Below are positions 46,345 to 54,437 of a DNA stretch of 64,000 nt, piece by piece. The position numbers and the translations under genes are program-made. This stretch comes from Nonomuraea spiralis (GTDB lineage Bacteria > Actinomycetota > Actinomycetes > Streptosporangiales > Streptosporangiaceae): assembly GCF_014648435.1 (NCBI RefSeq), contig NZ_BMRC01000004.1:62001-126000 (forward strand). Reading direction: 5' to 3'. The notes under the pieces are model-generated. The model was not told where the DNA came from. It did no database searches and saw only the letters and a list, made by a program, of their open reading frames with translations. The first letter of the stretch is position 1. Each line of letters opens with the position of its first letter.

Positions 46345-48335
46345 CTGTCGCCCTTCTTCGGATGGCGGCCCGCAAAGGCACGCTCGCTGTCTTCTTCGTT
46401 GTCGTCGGGGGCCCAGAAGTCGTCCGCGCCGGGCTGGGGGCGTTCCCAGAAGCCGCTGTCCTCCATGGACCTGGGGGACGGGGGGAGGTAGTCGTCCCAG
46501 CGGTCCTCGATGCGGGTGGCGGGTGGGGCTGCGGGGGGCGCGGGCTGGGGGACGTCGGTGACGGCCGAGCTGGACAGGGTGATGCGTACGGGCTCCGGGC
46601 GGGCCTTCTGGGCCGCGCGCAGGTCGTGCACGTCTAAGTGCATCGGCAGAGCGGCCGGCACGTGCGCCGACGCCGCCCCCAGGGCTCTGGCCTCCGCCCC
46701 GGACTCCACCGCCGACCCGCCACACACACCCATTCCACCGGCCACCCTGTCGCTCACCGGCCCACTGCCCCTCCCGTCCGCCTGTCCGTCCGTCTGCGCG
46801 TCCGCTTGTCCACTTACCTGCCCATTCGTCTGCCCCGTCGCTTGTCCGGTCGCCTGCCCGTTCATCTGCGCGTTCGGCTGTCCGGTCGCCTGAGCGTTCG
46901 CCTGTCCGTTCATTTGCGCGTTCAACTGGGCGTTCGGCTGGGCGTTCGGCTGCGTGGGCTGGGGTGTTCTTGGCTGGTCCTGCGGGGGCTCCGGCATGCG
47001 GGTCCTGGCTACGGCGAGCACCACGGCCGGCCGACGGCGGGCCGTCCCACCAGTCGGAACGTTGCCCGCGCCCGACCGAACCGACGTGTCCCCACCGCTT
47101 CCCGTCGCCGCGGCTGCGGCGGCGGTGTGCGCCGCAGCGCGACTGCCTACGCCACCGCCACTGCCACCGCCACTGCCGCTGCCACTGGCCGCGGCGGCGA
47201 GGGCGCGTCGCCGTGCCCATGCCCCGGCCTGTGCGGCGAGCAGGAGCAGCAGCAGGCCGATCACGACGTAAATCCCGTACTGTCCGATGTCCCCCATCGG
47301 CGACTCGTCCGACTGCGCCTCGACCCCGCCGGCCCGGACCGGAACGGCTTCGGTGTCACCTTTCGCGCCCTTGTCCGTCCCGGACGCCCGGTGTCCGCCC
47401 GTCCCGCCGTCGTCCTCGGCCGTGCCGTCGGCGGTGGTCGGGATCGGAAGGTTGCCCTTGGTGTCCGCGTCGGGCAGCGAAGGCAGGGCGGAGGTCTTCC
47501 TGTGGCTCGCCGTCGGCTTGCGGGTGGGTACGGTCGTGGGCCTGACCTGCTTCTTTGCGGGCAGGGTCGGCAGCGCTTCGACGCCCTTCCTACCGTCCGT
47601 CTTCGGCGCCCGCCGCGTGTCGGTCTTCTGCTTCTTGGCCTGGGACGTGGCCGCCGCGGGAACCATGACATACGCGGCGCCCGATTTGCCGGACCCGACC
47701 GAACCGCCGTCCCCATCACCCCGGAACGCCTTGACCATGATGCCCACCCGCCGCCCCGCCGCCTTGGCGGGCACGGCCAGCACGGCCTTGCACGAGGAGC
47801 CCGAGCAGGCGCTGTCCGCGGGCAACCGGCCCACGACGCCGGACTGACTGGTGGAAACCTCGTAGGACTGCAGGTCAGGCTCCGAGCCCTTGCTCCAGGT
47901 CACCTCGATCTTGCCGGTGCCCTCCAGCCGCGCGTTCACGTTTCCTGGCGTCTCGGGGGGCCGCCGCAGTTTGAAGGTGGTGCTCGCGTACTTGGATCCG
48001 GTGATCTCGCCCTTGAGCGTCACGGTGAAGGTGCCGTTGGGCGCGCTGCCGGCGTCGAACGTACCGGAGATCGTCTCGTTCGCTCCGCCTCCGGCGACCC
48101 GCAGGCTCGGCGTGGACGGGCCGTCGACGTACAGACCCATCTTGAGCTGCATCAACCCGGTACGAGCGGAAACCGTGACGGACGACCCCGTGACCACCTG
48201 ACCGTCGGAAGGCGAGGTGATCTCTCCGGCGGATTCGGCCTGCCGTGTCACCACGGCCGCCTGCGCCGACCCGCCGATCACGATCGAAGCCGCCACGACC
48301 GCCACAGCGGCCACCACCCTGCCAACCACCGTCAC
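46341..48335 (-). CDS. FN3-domain membrane protein with tetrapeptide repeats
   Basis: A 664-residue exported membrane protein. A signal peptide (VVGRVVAAVAVVAASIVIGG) precedes an extracellular part with an FN3-like module (PPETPGNVNARLEGTGKIEV, then EPDLQSYEVSTSQSG), a Pro/Lys/Thr linker, one transmembrane helix (GIYVVIGLLLLLLAAQAGAW, about residue 355) and a cytoplasmic tail. The tail carries about 15 tetrapeptide units of xxGQ or xNAQ type and then an acidic, tryptophan-containing C-terminus. GTG 48335 is preferred because GGAGG lies eight bases upstream; ATG 48350 would add five residues. A role next to the Tad cluster is possible; the function is unknown. Confidence 0.75.
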   Translation of the reverse strand: MTVVGRVVAAVAVVAASIVIGGSAQAAVVTRQAESAGEITSPSDGQVVTGSSVTVSARTGLMQLKMGLYVDGPSTPSLRVAGGGANETISGTFDAGSAPNGTFTVTLKGEITGSKYASTTFKLRRPPETPGNVNARLEGTGKIEVTWSKGSEPDLQSYEVSTSQSGVVGRLPADSACSGSSCKAVLAVPAKAAGRRVGIMVKAFRGDGDGGSVGSGKSGAAYVMVPAAATSQAKKQKTDTRRAPKTDGRKGVEALPTLPAKKQVRPTTVPTRKPTASHRKTSALPSLPDADTKGNLPIPTTADGTAEDDGGTGGHRASGTDKGAKGDTEAVPVRAGGVEAQSDESPMGDIGQYGIYVVIGLLLLLLAAQAGAWARRRALAAAASGSGSGGGSGGGVGSRAAAHTAAAAAATGSGGDTSVRSGAGNVPTGGTARRRPAVVLAVARTRMPEPPQDQPRTPQPTQPNAQPNAQLNAQMNGQANAQATGQPNAQMNGQATGQATGQTNGQVSGQADAQTDGQADGRGSGPVSDRVAGGMGVCGGSAVESGAEARALGAASAHVPAALPMHLDVHDLRAAQKARPEPVRITLSSSAVTDVPQPAPPAAPPATRIEDRWDDYLPPSPRSMEDSGFWERPQPGADDFWAPDDNEEDSERAFAGRHPKKGDS
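46776..46955 (-). repeat. 12-base-unit repeat coding a Gln/Asn/Gly-rich tetrapeptide array
   Basis: About fifteen 12-base units in frame encode tetrapeptides such as NGQA, NAQM, TGQA and DGQA. The units have diverged in sequence but keep the period, in the cytoplasmic tail of the FN3 membrane protein. Confidence 0.85.
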
Positions 48336-48517
48336 GACGCTTCCCTCCATAGAGAGCCTCGCGCCGCATGACCGTCCAGAGGGCGCTCACGCGACGACCG
48401 GAAGTGCGGTCCGCCCGGCCGACGCGGTCACCCGACCGCCCCGAAGTCCGTCCTTCAGAAGGCGATCGAAGACGACATGAACCGAGGGTAAGCGGAACCT
48501 TATGCGACGTAGCCAAC

Positions 48518-48538
48518 TCTTGGACACCGCGTCCAAGA
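48518..48538. terminator. hairpin downstream of the LysR gene
   Basis: An eight-base-pair stem TCTTGGAC/GTCCAAGA with a five-base loop, 68 bases after the lysR stop and 183 bases before the FN3 gene start. It could be a terminator or an operator. Confidence 0.5.
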
Positions 48539-48605
48539 AGTCGTGACTCGATCGCGACATTGCCCCCAGAAGCCCACCAGCTCGCGCCAACCCCCAGAAA
48601 ATCTC

Positions 48606-49535
48606 CTACCGCTGGGCCCATACCGGCGTCCAGGCTTCGCCGTCGGAGAGGCCGGCCCGCCTGGAACCGAGGAAGTCGCAAAGTGCGGCGAGGGCGGGGT
48701 GCGGATTGTCGCGGTACCAGATCAGTGAGTACGGGTGAACGGGCATCGGGTCACGCAGGGCGATACGCCTGAGGCCATGGTCGGCGGGCCAGCCAAGACG
48801 GGTCTGCTCCCCGATGAAGGTCACCAGTGACCGGGATCCGGCGATGGTCTCCAACAGGGGCTCAGTACCGAAGTCCGGGCTGTTGATCTCGATGGTGAGC
48901 CCGAACGCGGCAGCGAGATCGTCGTAATAGGCGGCCCACTCGGTCCCGGGGACGAGACCGGGCAGCCAGATCCGATGCCCGGCGAGCTGCGCAGGCGCGA
49001 CCGTGCGAGCACCGGCGAACTCGTGGTCCACCCCGACGAGAAGCTGGACGGGCTCATCGAGGACTCGGACAACCCCGACATCCGGAGGCTGCCCTCCAGG
49101 CGCGGTGACGGCGCGAACGGCCGCGTCGATCGTCCCGGAACGAACGGCGTCGATGGCCGCGTCCGCGTCGAGCAGGGTCACGACATCCAGCTCGAACTCG
49201 GGATGCTCGCGATGGAAGTCCCCCAGCAGCGCGGCCGGGGCGAGCTTCCGCCCGACCACGTCGACGCGCAGCGCACGACGGCCGGGCCGGACACTGGCGA
49301 TCGCGCGCTCCTCGGCACGGAGGAGTTCGCGAGCATGGACCAGGAACGCCTGCCCGTCGATCGTGAGCTGCGTCCCGCGCGTGGTACGCGTGAACAGTCT
49401 CACCCCCAAGTTCCCTTCCAGAGTGGCGATGCGCTTGGACACCGCCTGCTGGCTGATCGACAACTCCGCGGCGACATCCTGGAACCGCCCCACCTCCACG
49501 GCGACCACGAAGGTGCGTACAGCATCGAGATCCAC
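48606..49535 (-). CDS. LysR-family transcriptional regulator
   Basis: A 309-residue LysR regulator. The N-terminal winged HTH is FQDVAAELSISQQAVSKRIA followed by TLEGNLGVRLFTRTTRGTQL, with a periplasmic-binding-protein-like effector domain behind it. The frame is open to an ATG at 49574, but GTG 49535 gives the family-typical MDLDAVRTFV start and has a TAACAT box seven bases upstream. LysR proteins usually control a divergent gene; none is present here because 350 bases of gene-free DNA follow. Its target is unknown. Confidence 0.9.
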   Translation of the reverse strand: MDLDAVRTFVVAVEVGRFQDVAAELSISQQAVSKRIATLEGNLGVRLFTRTTRGTQLTIDGQAFLVHARELLRAEERAIASVRPGRRALRVDVVGRKLAPAALLGDFHREHPEFELDVVTLLDADAAIDAVRSGTIDAAVRAVTAPGGQPPDVGVVRVLDEPVQLLVGVDHEFAGARTVAPAQLAGHRIWLPGLVPGTEWAAYYDDLAAAFGLTIEINSPDFGTEPLLETIAGSRSLVTFIGEQTRLGWPADHGLRRIALRDPMPVHPYSLIWYRDNPHPALAALCDFLGSRRAGLSDGEAWTPVWAQR

Positions 49536-49542
49536 GCCGGGG

Positions 49543-49548
49543 ATGTTA
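49543..49548 (-). promoter_or_regulatory. leaderless -10 box of the LysR gene
   Basis: Minus-strand TAACAT, fitting TAnnnT, seven bases before the GTG at 49535. Confidence 0.5.
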
Positions 49549-49758
49549 ACCGTAAAACCGCTGGTCGTGCGCATCTCCGGCTTGGTCGGCGAACAGGACG
49601 TCGGCTGGCCGTGGACGAGCAGGCAAACGTCAGGTCAGCGATTCGGACGGCCACCTCGACCGACCCGCCACCCGCCCTTTCCGGGGACGAGGTTCCACCC
49701 TCGCGACGCCATGCCGGAACTCCTGTCCAGCCCTGCTGGCGGCACATCGAAGTGCAGC

Positions 49759-49803
49759 AGACCACCTACTCACAGACCACCTGCTGACTGACCACCTGCT
49801 GCC
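49759..49803. repeat. 15-bp tandem repeat, three copies
   Basis: Three adjacent 15-base units with the core GACCACCT. The second and third units differ at two positions and the first is more degenerate. Confidence 0.8.
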
Positions 49804-49885
49804 TCTCCGCACTGCGCACATCGTGCTCAGCGAAGGCGTGCATCAAGGTTCGGCCTCCCCGCAACGCCCGCGTTCCGAGGGCCCG

Positions 49886-50380
49886 TCACCTGCGTCGCCC
49901 CGGTGGTGGTGCATCGAAAAGAGCAAGTTCGTCAGCATCGGGGGCCTGAAAGAGCTTCGTGTACTCCTCCAGCAACTCACGACTGATCGAGACCGTTCCT
50001 GGTTCTCCCTTCGCGTGACGGGCTTCGAGCCGACGACAGAGCTCGTCGATCGGCGCGGCAAGGTAGTGCAGTTCGACAGGAACGCCGAGTGCGCGCGCTC
50101 TGACACGTTTCTCCTCGCGTTCCGACAGCGCCCAGAAGCCGAACTCCAAGATCACGGTCTGTCCCAGCCTCAACAACTCCTGCGCGTGCTTCCAAAAGCG
50201 CCTCTCAAGCCGGTCGCGCGTCGGCTCGTCGAACAGGTCGATGCCCAGATCAGCCATCCATTCATCCGGGCACAGCCGTACCGCTGGGATCTCGCGCGCC
50301 AGGCGCTTGGCCAGCGTCGTCTTTCCTGCCCCGGGCAGCCCGCACAGCAAGATCAGTCTTGGCTTCACAGTCGAATCCAT
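49886..50380 (-). CDS. P-loop ATPase/kinase (AAA_33 type)
   Basis: A 164-residue P-loop kinase-like protein. Walker A is LILLCGLPGAGKTTLAKRLA; VRLCPDEWMADLGID and VILEFGFWALSEREEKRVRA match the small-molecule kinase or zeta-toxin-related subgroup often annotated AAA_33. The likely activity is ATP-dependent phosphorylation of a small metabolite or nucleotide; no resistance substrate is implied. The start is ATG 50380 with GGAGG seven bases upstream. It lies behind the Tad TadE-like gene but is not a known part of the Tad machinery. Confidence 0.85.
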   Translation of the reverse strand: MDSTVKPRLILLCGLPGAGKTTLAKRLAREIPAVRLCPDEWMADLGIDLFDEPTRDRLERRFWKHAQELLRLGQTVILEFGFWALSEREEKRVRARALGVPVELHYLAAPIDELCRRLEARHAKGEPGTVSISRELLEEYTKLFQAPDADELALFDAPPPGRRR

Positions 50381-50552
50381 CAGATGCCTCCACGACACCG
50401 CAGCAAAGTCACTCCGGCATGCTCGCCCAGCGCCTACAGCTGATGGAAACGGTTTCTTGCCGCGAGAGAAGACGCGAGCCGGCGACTGCCCTCCGATTGC
50501 GGATGTCGCGATGCGCCCCCGCCTTCCAGCTCGCTGTCAGCAGACAGGGCTT

Positions 50553-50924
50553 CTAGCCGTTCTTGCCGGGTGACAACGTGGCCGGACCCGCACGAGCCCT
50601 GCCCGTGAGAGTGTGTGCGCCCGCGATCGGCAAGGTGATCGATAAGGAGGTTCGGACGTCGGCGACCGCCCCCGTGATCTCACATGCGACCAGCCTGACG
50701 CCGTTCTTCCCGGCCAGTGTGGACGCTCTGTCGCAGGCGCCCTCGGGATCGAGAATCGCCAGCTTGGCGGCGGCCAGAGCGCTCAGATCGGCCGCGCTGT
50801 TGACGCGATGGCGGGCCACACGAACCGCGCCCACAATGGCCAGCCCTGTGGCGATCGCCAGCAGAAGCCCCATGAGGGCCACGCCCCACAAGGACGCCGA
50901 CCCTCGCTCCTTGCAATTGATCAT
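50553..50924 (-). CDS. TadE-like protein of the helicase/secretion neighbourhood (Rv3654c-like)
   Basis: A 123-residue protein with one N-terminal membrane helix (SASLWGVALMGLLLAIATGL) preceded by KERG, the prepilin-like TadE/TadG layout. The rest is a short extracellular segment with two cysteines (GACDRAS and LVACEI). It matches the Rv3654c-type TadE-like family encoded near actinobacterial Tad genes. The start is ATG 50924 with AGGGA. In a canonical cluster it follows tadE directly; here 635 gene-free bases and a strong hairpin separate them. Confidence 0.85.
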   Translation of the reverse strand: MINCKERGSASLWGVALMGLLLAIATGLAIVGAVRVARHRVNSAADLSALAAAKLAILDPEGACDRASTLAGKNGVRLVACEITGAVADVRTSLSITLPIAGAHTLTGRARAGPATLSPGKNG

Positions 50925-51120
50925 CGTCGTCCCTGAAGTGAAGAGTGAATGATTGACGAAGTGTCGTAGGAGCCGACGATTCGCCCAATGACACCGAGGG
51001 GCACCGGTGCCTCGGATTCTTGGCAAGGGGCAGCCGACTCTGCATGGGCGGCGGCCTCCCAAAGGATCTTCGTCTCGCCGCTCAGGCGCTTGCCTGTTTC
51101 CAGGCACTTCAAGCCCGCGC

Positions 51121-51147
51121 GCACCCTTCGCACCCTTCGCACCCTTC
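51121..51147. repeat. 9-bp tandem repeat, three perfect copies
   Basis: GCACCCTTC repeated three times, followed by GCAC. Confidence 0.9.
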
Positions 51148-51492
51148 GCACGGCCACATGAGGTTCCTGACCGGCTTGGGCCTCCGTTGCGAAGTGTTCA
51201 CTGTCCGTAACAGAGAGTTTCGACACGAGGGCAAGAATCTTTCGACTCCTCGTGGCACGCCTTCTCTCAACGCCTTGGCCTTTCCTGCTGCACAAAGTGG
51301 TCGATACACCTTGAGGGTTGGACAGTGTTCGTTCTGCTTTGCCTGGCTTCTCGGCCGTACCGCCACATCCTGGTTGGGCGGTCGTGGACGCTTCCCGCCC
51401 TCGACTTCTCCACTCTCCGTGCTGGGTTGCGGCGTCGTCGTCTCTTCTTGTGGGTAGGAGTCGGCGTAGGGGTTGGAGATTTCGCCCCCCGG

Positions 51493-51530
51493 CTGCCAGG
51501 AGGACACGAGGGCTCATGTCCTCCTGGCAG
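51493..51530. terminator. 14-bp hairpin after the TadE gene
   Basis: A perfect stem CTGCCAGGAGGACA/TGTCCTCCTGGCAG with a 10-base loop, 30 bases downstream of the TadE-family stop on the minus strand. It probably ends the main Tad transcript. Confidence 0.65.
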
Positions 51531-51559
51531 ATCTCCTCTGCCGCAGGCGTCCGGCGACG

Positions 51560-51940
51560 TCATGGTTCTGTGGCGGCCGAAGCCGAGGCCGATACGCGGA
51601 CGGCCGGTAATGAGGAACCCCAAGCTGGTCGTACATCTACTGCGATCTCTACGTTCGTGGTTTCCGCGTCACGGGCGATCTCTACGTGTGCGTCTGGGCG
51701 GGTGGCTGAGCGGGCGAGGTCGCGGACCTGGTCCAGCGGCTCACCTCGGGCTGCGGCGCGCGCTGCCGCCCTGGCTGCGTCCACGCATTCCAGTTGGACG
51801 TTCACCGCTTGTATGGCCCAGAGCGCGGCTGCCAGGACGATCATCAGCGCCGGCAGCATGGCGGCGGTCTCGGCCGTCACCGAGCCTCGCGATGCCGACC
51901 GTCGCCTGACCGTGGCGATCCGCCTCTGGAGAAGGGTCAT
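51560..51940 (-). CDS. TadE-family minor pilin/pseudopilin
   Basis: A 126-residue protein with a basic N-terminus, the conserved Glu of type IV prepilin-like TadE proteins in GSVTAETAAM, and a hydrophobic helix (LPALMIVLAAALWAIQAVNV). The extracellular part is short and Ala/Val-rich. It is a minor pilin of the Tad apparatus that decorates or anchors Flp pili. The ATG overlaps the stop of the DUF4244 pilin gene (ATGA), so they are translationally coupled. Confidence 0.88.
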   Translation of the reverse strand: MTLLQRRIATVRRRSASRGSVTAETAAMLPALMIVLAAALWAIQAVNVQLECVDAARAAARAAARGEPLDQVRDLARSATRPDAHVEIARDAETTNVEIAVDVRPAWGSSLPAVRVSASASAATEP

Positions 51941-52431
51941 CCGGTCGTCTTGAGCGCTCGGTCGATGAGGGACTTCAGCATTTCCTGAACTTCTGGGCTG
52001 CTGACGACTTTGAAGAGAAGTGCGGCGAAAGCGCAGGCTGCGATGGTTCCTACTGCGTACTCGGCTGTGGACATGCCGCGCTCTCGGTTTGCGACAGCAC
52101 AGGTGATCCACTTGCTGAGGTGCCATCGGGTGTTGCGTGGGCTCGGCCCGGTCGGGACACCTGGGGCTGGGGCGAGGCTTGTCGTCAGGGGCTGGAACGT
52201 TTCGGGGAGTGGGGCTTTGGCGGCAGTCGGGATGAAGGCTCTGGTCGCAGCTCGGTTCAAGGGGGTGGTGGTGGCTGTGTCGGAAGGTGGCGCGAGGACG
52301 ACTGGTGTCGGCATCGGGATGGCTTGTTCGGCTGAGGTGTTGTTGTAGGTGCTGGGCCGGGGCGAGGTGGCATATGGGGTGGTGTCCGGGGTCGGCCTGA
52401 TGGTGCCTGGCATGGTGGCGGGACTTTGCAT
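51937..52431 (-). CDS. Flp-type pilin with DUF4244 domain and long Pro-rich N-terminus
   Basis: A 164-residue protein. The C-terminal 60 residues are the DUF4244 pilin: RERGMSTAEYAVGTIAACAF with Glu at the prepilin-cleavage-relevant position, then AALLFKVVSSPEVQEML. The N-terminal 110 residues are Pro/Thr/Ala-rich and unlike the short leader of usual DUF4244 pilins. The ATG at 52431 is used because GGAGG lies four bases upstream; a shorter protein would need a later start without such support. It would be the major pilin of the Tad system. Confidence 0.8.
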   Translation of the reverse strand: MQSPATMPGTIRPTPDTTPYATSPRPSTYNNTSAEQAIPMPTPVVLAPPSDTATTTPLNRAATRAFIPTAAKAPLPETFQPLTTSLAPAPGVPTGPSPRNTRWHLSKWITCAVANRERGMSTAEYAVGTIAACAFAALLFKVVSSPEVQEMLKSLIDRALKTTG

Positions 52432-52764
52432 CGTGCCTCCAGGTGCTCGGAGCCGGGTCTTGTCCGGCGGGAGTGCAAGATTCGCCGAGAAGGCGCAGCC
52501 ACCGTCAGGCCGAACGGCGTTCTGGGGACGTCATCGGAGCCGGCCCTCAGGCTGTGGATAAGTCCCTCGGCTCGTCTCGTCCCTGTGATCGTCTGCTGAG
52601 GAGGCGTCGCGCGGGTGTGTCCGCATAAGCCCGCGTTGAGTGCGGAAGGGTCGGATGAGGGCGAAGGCGTGATCTGAAGAGCACATGAGCCGTCGGAGGC
52701 CGGAGTCCGGTGAAGTGGCCGTTCGCTTCAGAGCCTCGGGGTGGGGGTCCAGGACGGGCGTGGG
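52432..52764. other. 333-base gap within the Tad cluster, holding one DnaA-box-like site
   Basis: No gene is seen. At 52553-52561 the plus strand reads TGTGGATAA, so the minus strand has TTATCCACA, a perfect match to the classical DnaA box. A promoter for the pilin gene may lie here but no clear -10/-35 pair is visible. Confidence 0.45.
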
Positions 52765-53544
52765 TCATGGCAGGACGATGCTGGAGGCGAGGCCGGCGAT
52801 CACCGGGATGATGCCCAGGAGGACGAACGCCGGGAGGAAGCACAGGCCCAGAGGGGCCACGGCTTTGACCCCCACGGTACGGGCGGCGGCGAGTGAGGCG
52901 GCTCTGGCTGTGTCTCTTGCGTCGTCGGCCAGACGGGTCAGGACGTCTGCCAGCGGCGCGCCGCTCTGCGCGGCTCGGCTCATCGCTCTCGACAGTTGGC
53001 TCAGGGCGGGGTCTCTGGCCAGGGTTGCCCAGGTGGGCTCCGGATCGGCGCCGAGGCGGAGCTGGCTGCTCACCCATGCCAGACGCTGACCGAGAGGGCC
53101 GCCGATCGTGGTCGCGGCCAGGTCTGTGGCGGCGCCCGCCGGTTGTCCGGCGAGGAGGCAGGCGGTCATCAGGTCGGCGGCGAAGGGGAGGTCGGCGGTG
53201 ATCTGTTCGCGTTCCTGCCGGGACTGAAGAGGTTCCTTTCTGTGCAGGAACAGGCCGACCGCGGGACCCAGCAGGAGGGCCGCCGCGATTCCTGCGGGGC
53301 CGCCGATGAGGAGGGCGATGATCAGGCCGGTGGCCGTGGCGGTGGCGACGGTTTTGCGGGTCGGGCGGCGTTGGGGGGTGTCCTTCTTGTTGAGCCAGTC
53401 CGGCTGGGTGGGGGCGTCGTTCGAAGGGGTGGACGTGGTGGGGGCCGGGGGGAGGAGGTGGGCCAGGCGGTCTGCGGGGGTGCGTGGGGACGGCCACAGC
53501 CAGGTGGCGAGGGCGGCGCAGAGGGCGGAGAGCAGGGGGAGCAT
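52765..53544 (-). CDS. tadC: type II secretion F-domain protein, TadC-like
   Basis: A 259-residue inner-membrane protein of the GspF fold. Two hydrophobic segments near residues 80-110 (TGLIIALLIGGPAGIAAALL) and the C-terminal helix (LGLCFLPAFVLLGIIPVIAG) frame a helical domain containing PLADVLTRLADDARDTARAA. TadB and TadC form the platform of the Tad secretion machine. The start is ATG 53544 (GGGGTAC upstream) rather than ATG 53559. Low-complexity GTGGGAGTG-like DNA lies between it and tadB. Confidence 0.88.
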   Translation of the reverse strand: MLPLLSALCAALATWLWPSPRTPADRLAHLLPPAPTTSTPSNDAPTQPDWLNKKDTPQRRPTRKTVATATATGLIIALLIGGPAGIAAALLLGPAVGLFLHRKEPLQSRQEREQITADLPFAADLMTACLLAGQPAGAATDLAATTIGGPLGQRLAWVSSQLRLGADPEPTWATLARDPALSQLSRAMSRAAQSGAPLADVLTRLADDARDTARAASLAAARTVGVKAVAPLGLCFLPAFVLLGIIPVIAGLASSIVLP

Positions 53545-53713
53545 CGGGCAGTACCCCATGGGAGTGGGAGTGGGAGTGAGGGCGAGAGTGGGCGGGGGCT
53601 GGCCCGATCGGGTGGGGGTGGGATCGGGTGGATGGCAGGTGGCGGGATCGGGTGAGCGGTGGGTGGCGGGATCGGGCGGGACGTGCCAGGTGAGGTGACG
53701 GGCAGTGGTGGGG

Positions 53714-54427
53714 TCAGGATTGGGCTTTGGTGGCCATGCGGTGGGTCCACCACAGGCCGCAGGCGTCCAGGGCTGTGCCGGACAGGAGGCAGAGCAGGCC
53801 GGGGAACGTGCCGAACAGGAAGCTCAGCGGGTGCATGTTGAGTGCGCCGGCCATGAGGAGGCCGAGGGCCGGGAGGGCGGCGAGCATTCGGGCTGTGGTG
53901 CGGGGGCCGGCCAGCTGGGCGGCGACCTCCTGGCGGTGGACCTGGGCGGCGCGTAAGGTGCCGGCGACTCGTTCGACCAGGGCTGACATGCCTGCGCCTG
54001 CGGTGACGCTGACGTCCCAGCAGGCCGCGAGGCGGCGCAGGCCCTCGCCGCCCTGGGCGGGGGCCGCTGCCGTGAGGGCCGCGGAGACGTCGCCGCCGTC
54101 TCTTGCCGCGGCCAGGGCGGGACGCAGGGCTTCGGGGTCGGGGAAGTCGACTGCCGTGATGGCCCGGGTCAGGGCTTCGCCGGGGGTGCGGCCTGCGGCG
54201 AGTTCGGCCGAGAGCGACTGGCACAGCTCTATGCAGGCGCGTCGCCAGGCGTCGGCGCGGCGGGTGGAACTGGGGCGGGTGAGGGACGTACGGAGGAGGT
54301 GGTGCCATGGGAGCCGGCGGTGGGTGGCGGTCAGGAGGGTGTGCAGGCGGATCGCGGGCGTGCTCGGGCCTGTCCACAGCCAGATGGCGCAGGCTGTGGA
54401 CAGGGCTGCGATGAGTGCGGCGGTCAT
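53714..54427 (-). CDS. tadB: type II secretion F-domain protein, TadB-like
   Basis: A 237-residue membrane platform protein. The cytoplasmic F-domain (CIELCQSLSAELAAGRTPGE and LAACWDVSVTAGAGMSALVE) is followed by two C-terminal helices (ALPALGLLMAGALNMHPLSF and LFGTFPGLLCLLSGTALDAC). It begins ten bases after tadA and precedes tadC, the canonical order. The AAGG-containing ribosome binding site is weak. An inverted pair of DnaA-box-like sequences lies inside the coding region (54370-54403) and is probably coincidental. Confidence 0.88.
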   Translation of the reverse strand: MTAALIAALSTACAIWLWTGPSTPAIRLHTLLTATHRRLPWHHLLRTSLTRPSSTRRADAWRRACIELCQSLSAELAAGRTPGEALTRAITAVDFPDPEALRPALAAARDGGDVSAALTAAAPAQGGEGLRRLAACWDVSVTAGAGMSALVERVAGTLRAAQVHRQEVAAQLAGPRTTARMLAALPALGLLMAGALNMHPLSFLFGTFPGLLCLLSGTALDACGLWWTHRMATKAQS

Positions 54428-54437
54428 CGTGGGGCCT

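Larger units (their letters stand above)
49536..49885. other. 350-base intergenic region with a 15-bp tandem repeat
   Basis: This holds the lysR -10 box and three tandem copies of a 15-base unit. No gene with a ribosome binding site and plausible codon use is seen. Confidence 0.6.
50925..51559. other. 635-base gene-free, lower-GC segment inside the Tad cluster
   Basis: Its third-position and overall GC fall below the flanking genes. It contains a nine-base tandem repeat (51121-51147) and a 14-bp hairpin next to the TadE stop. A 198-residue minus-strand frame that overlaps the next start was rejected because its composition is atypical and its ribosome binding site is too close to the ATG. 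Confidence 0.55.

Noticed and set aside
50921..51517. 198-residue minus-strand frame overlapping the TadE-like start (ATGA)
   Set aside because: The stop overlap looked like translational coupling, but its codons are not biased to GC at the third position, the GGAGG is only one or two bases from the ATG inside a hairpin, and the protein shows no known feature.
52547..53497. Pro/Arg-rich minus-strand frame of 316 codons overlapping tadC
   Set aside because: It is a shadow of tadC in another frame; the TadC frame has membrane helices and conserved F-domain features.
54370..54403. Inverted pair CTGTCCACA/TGTGGACAG in tadB as a DnaA-binding site
   Set aside because: It lies inside coding sequence. 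Under equal base frequencies about six sites of the relaxed actinobacterial DnaA-box pattern are expected in 64 kb, so the pair is compatible with chance.
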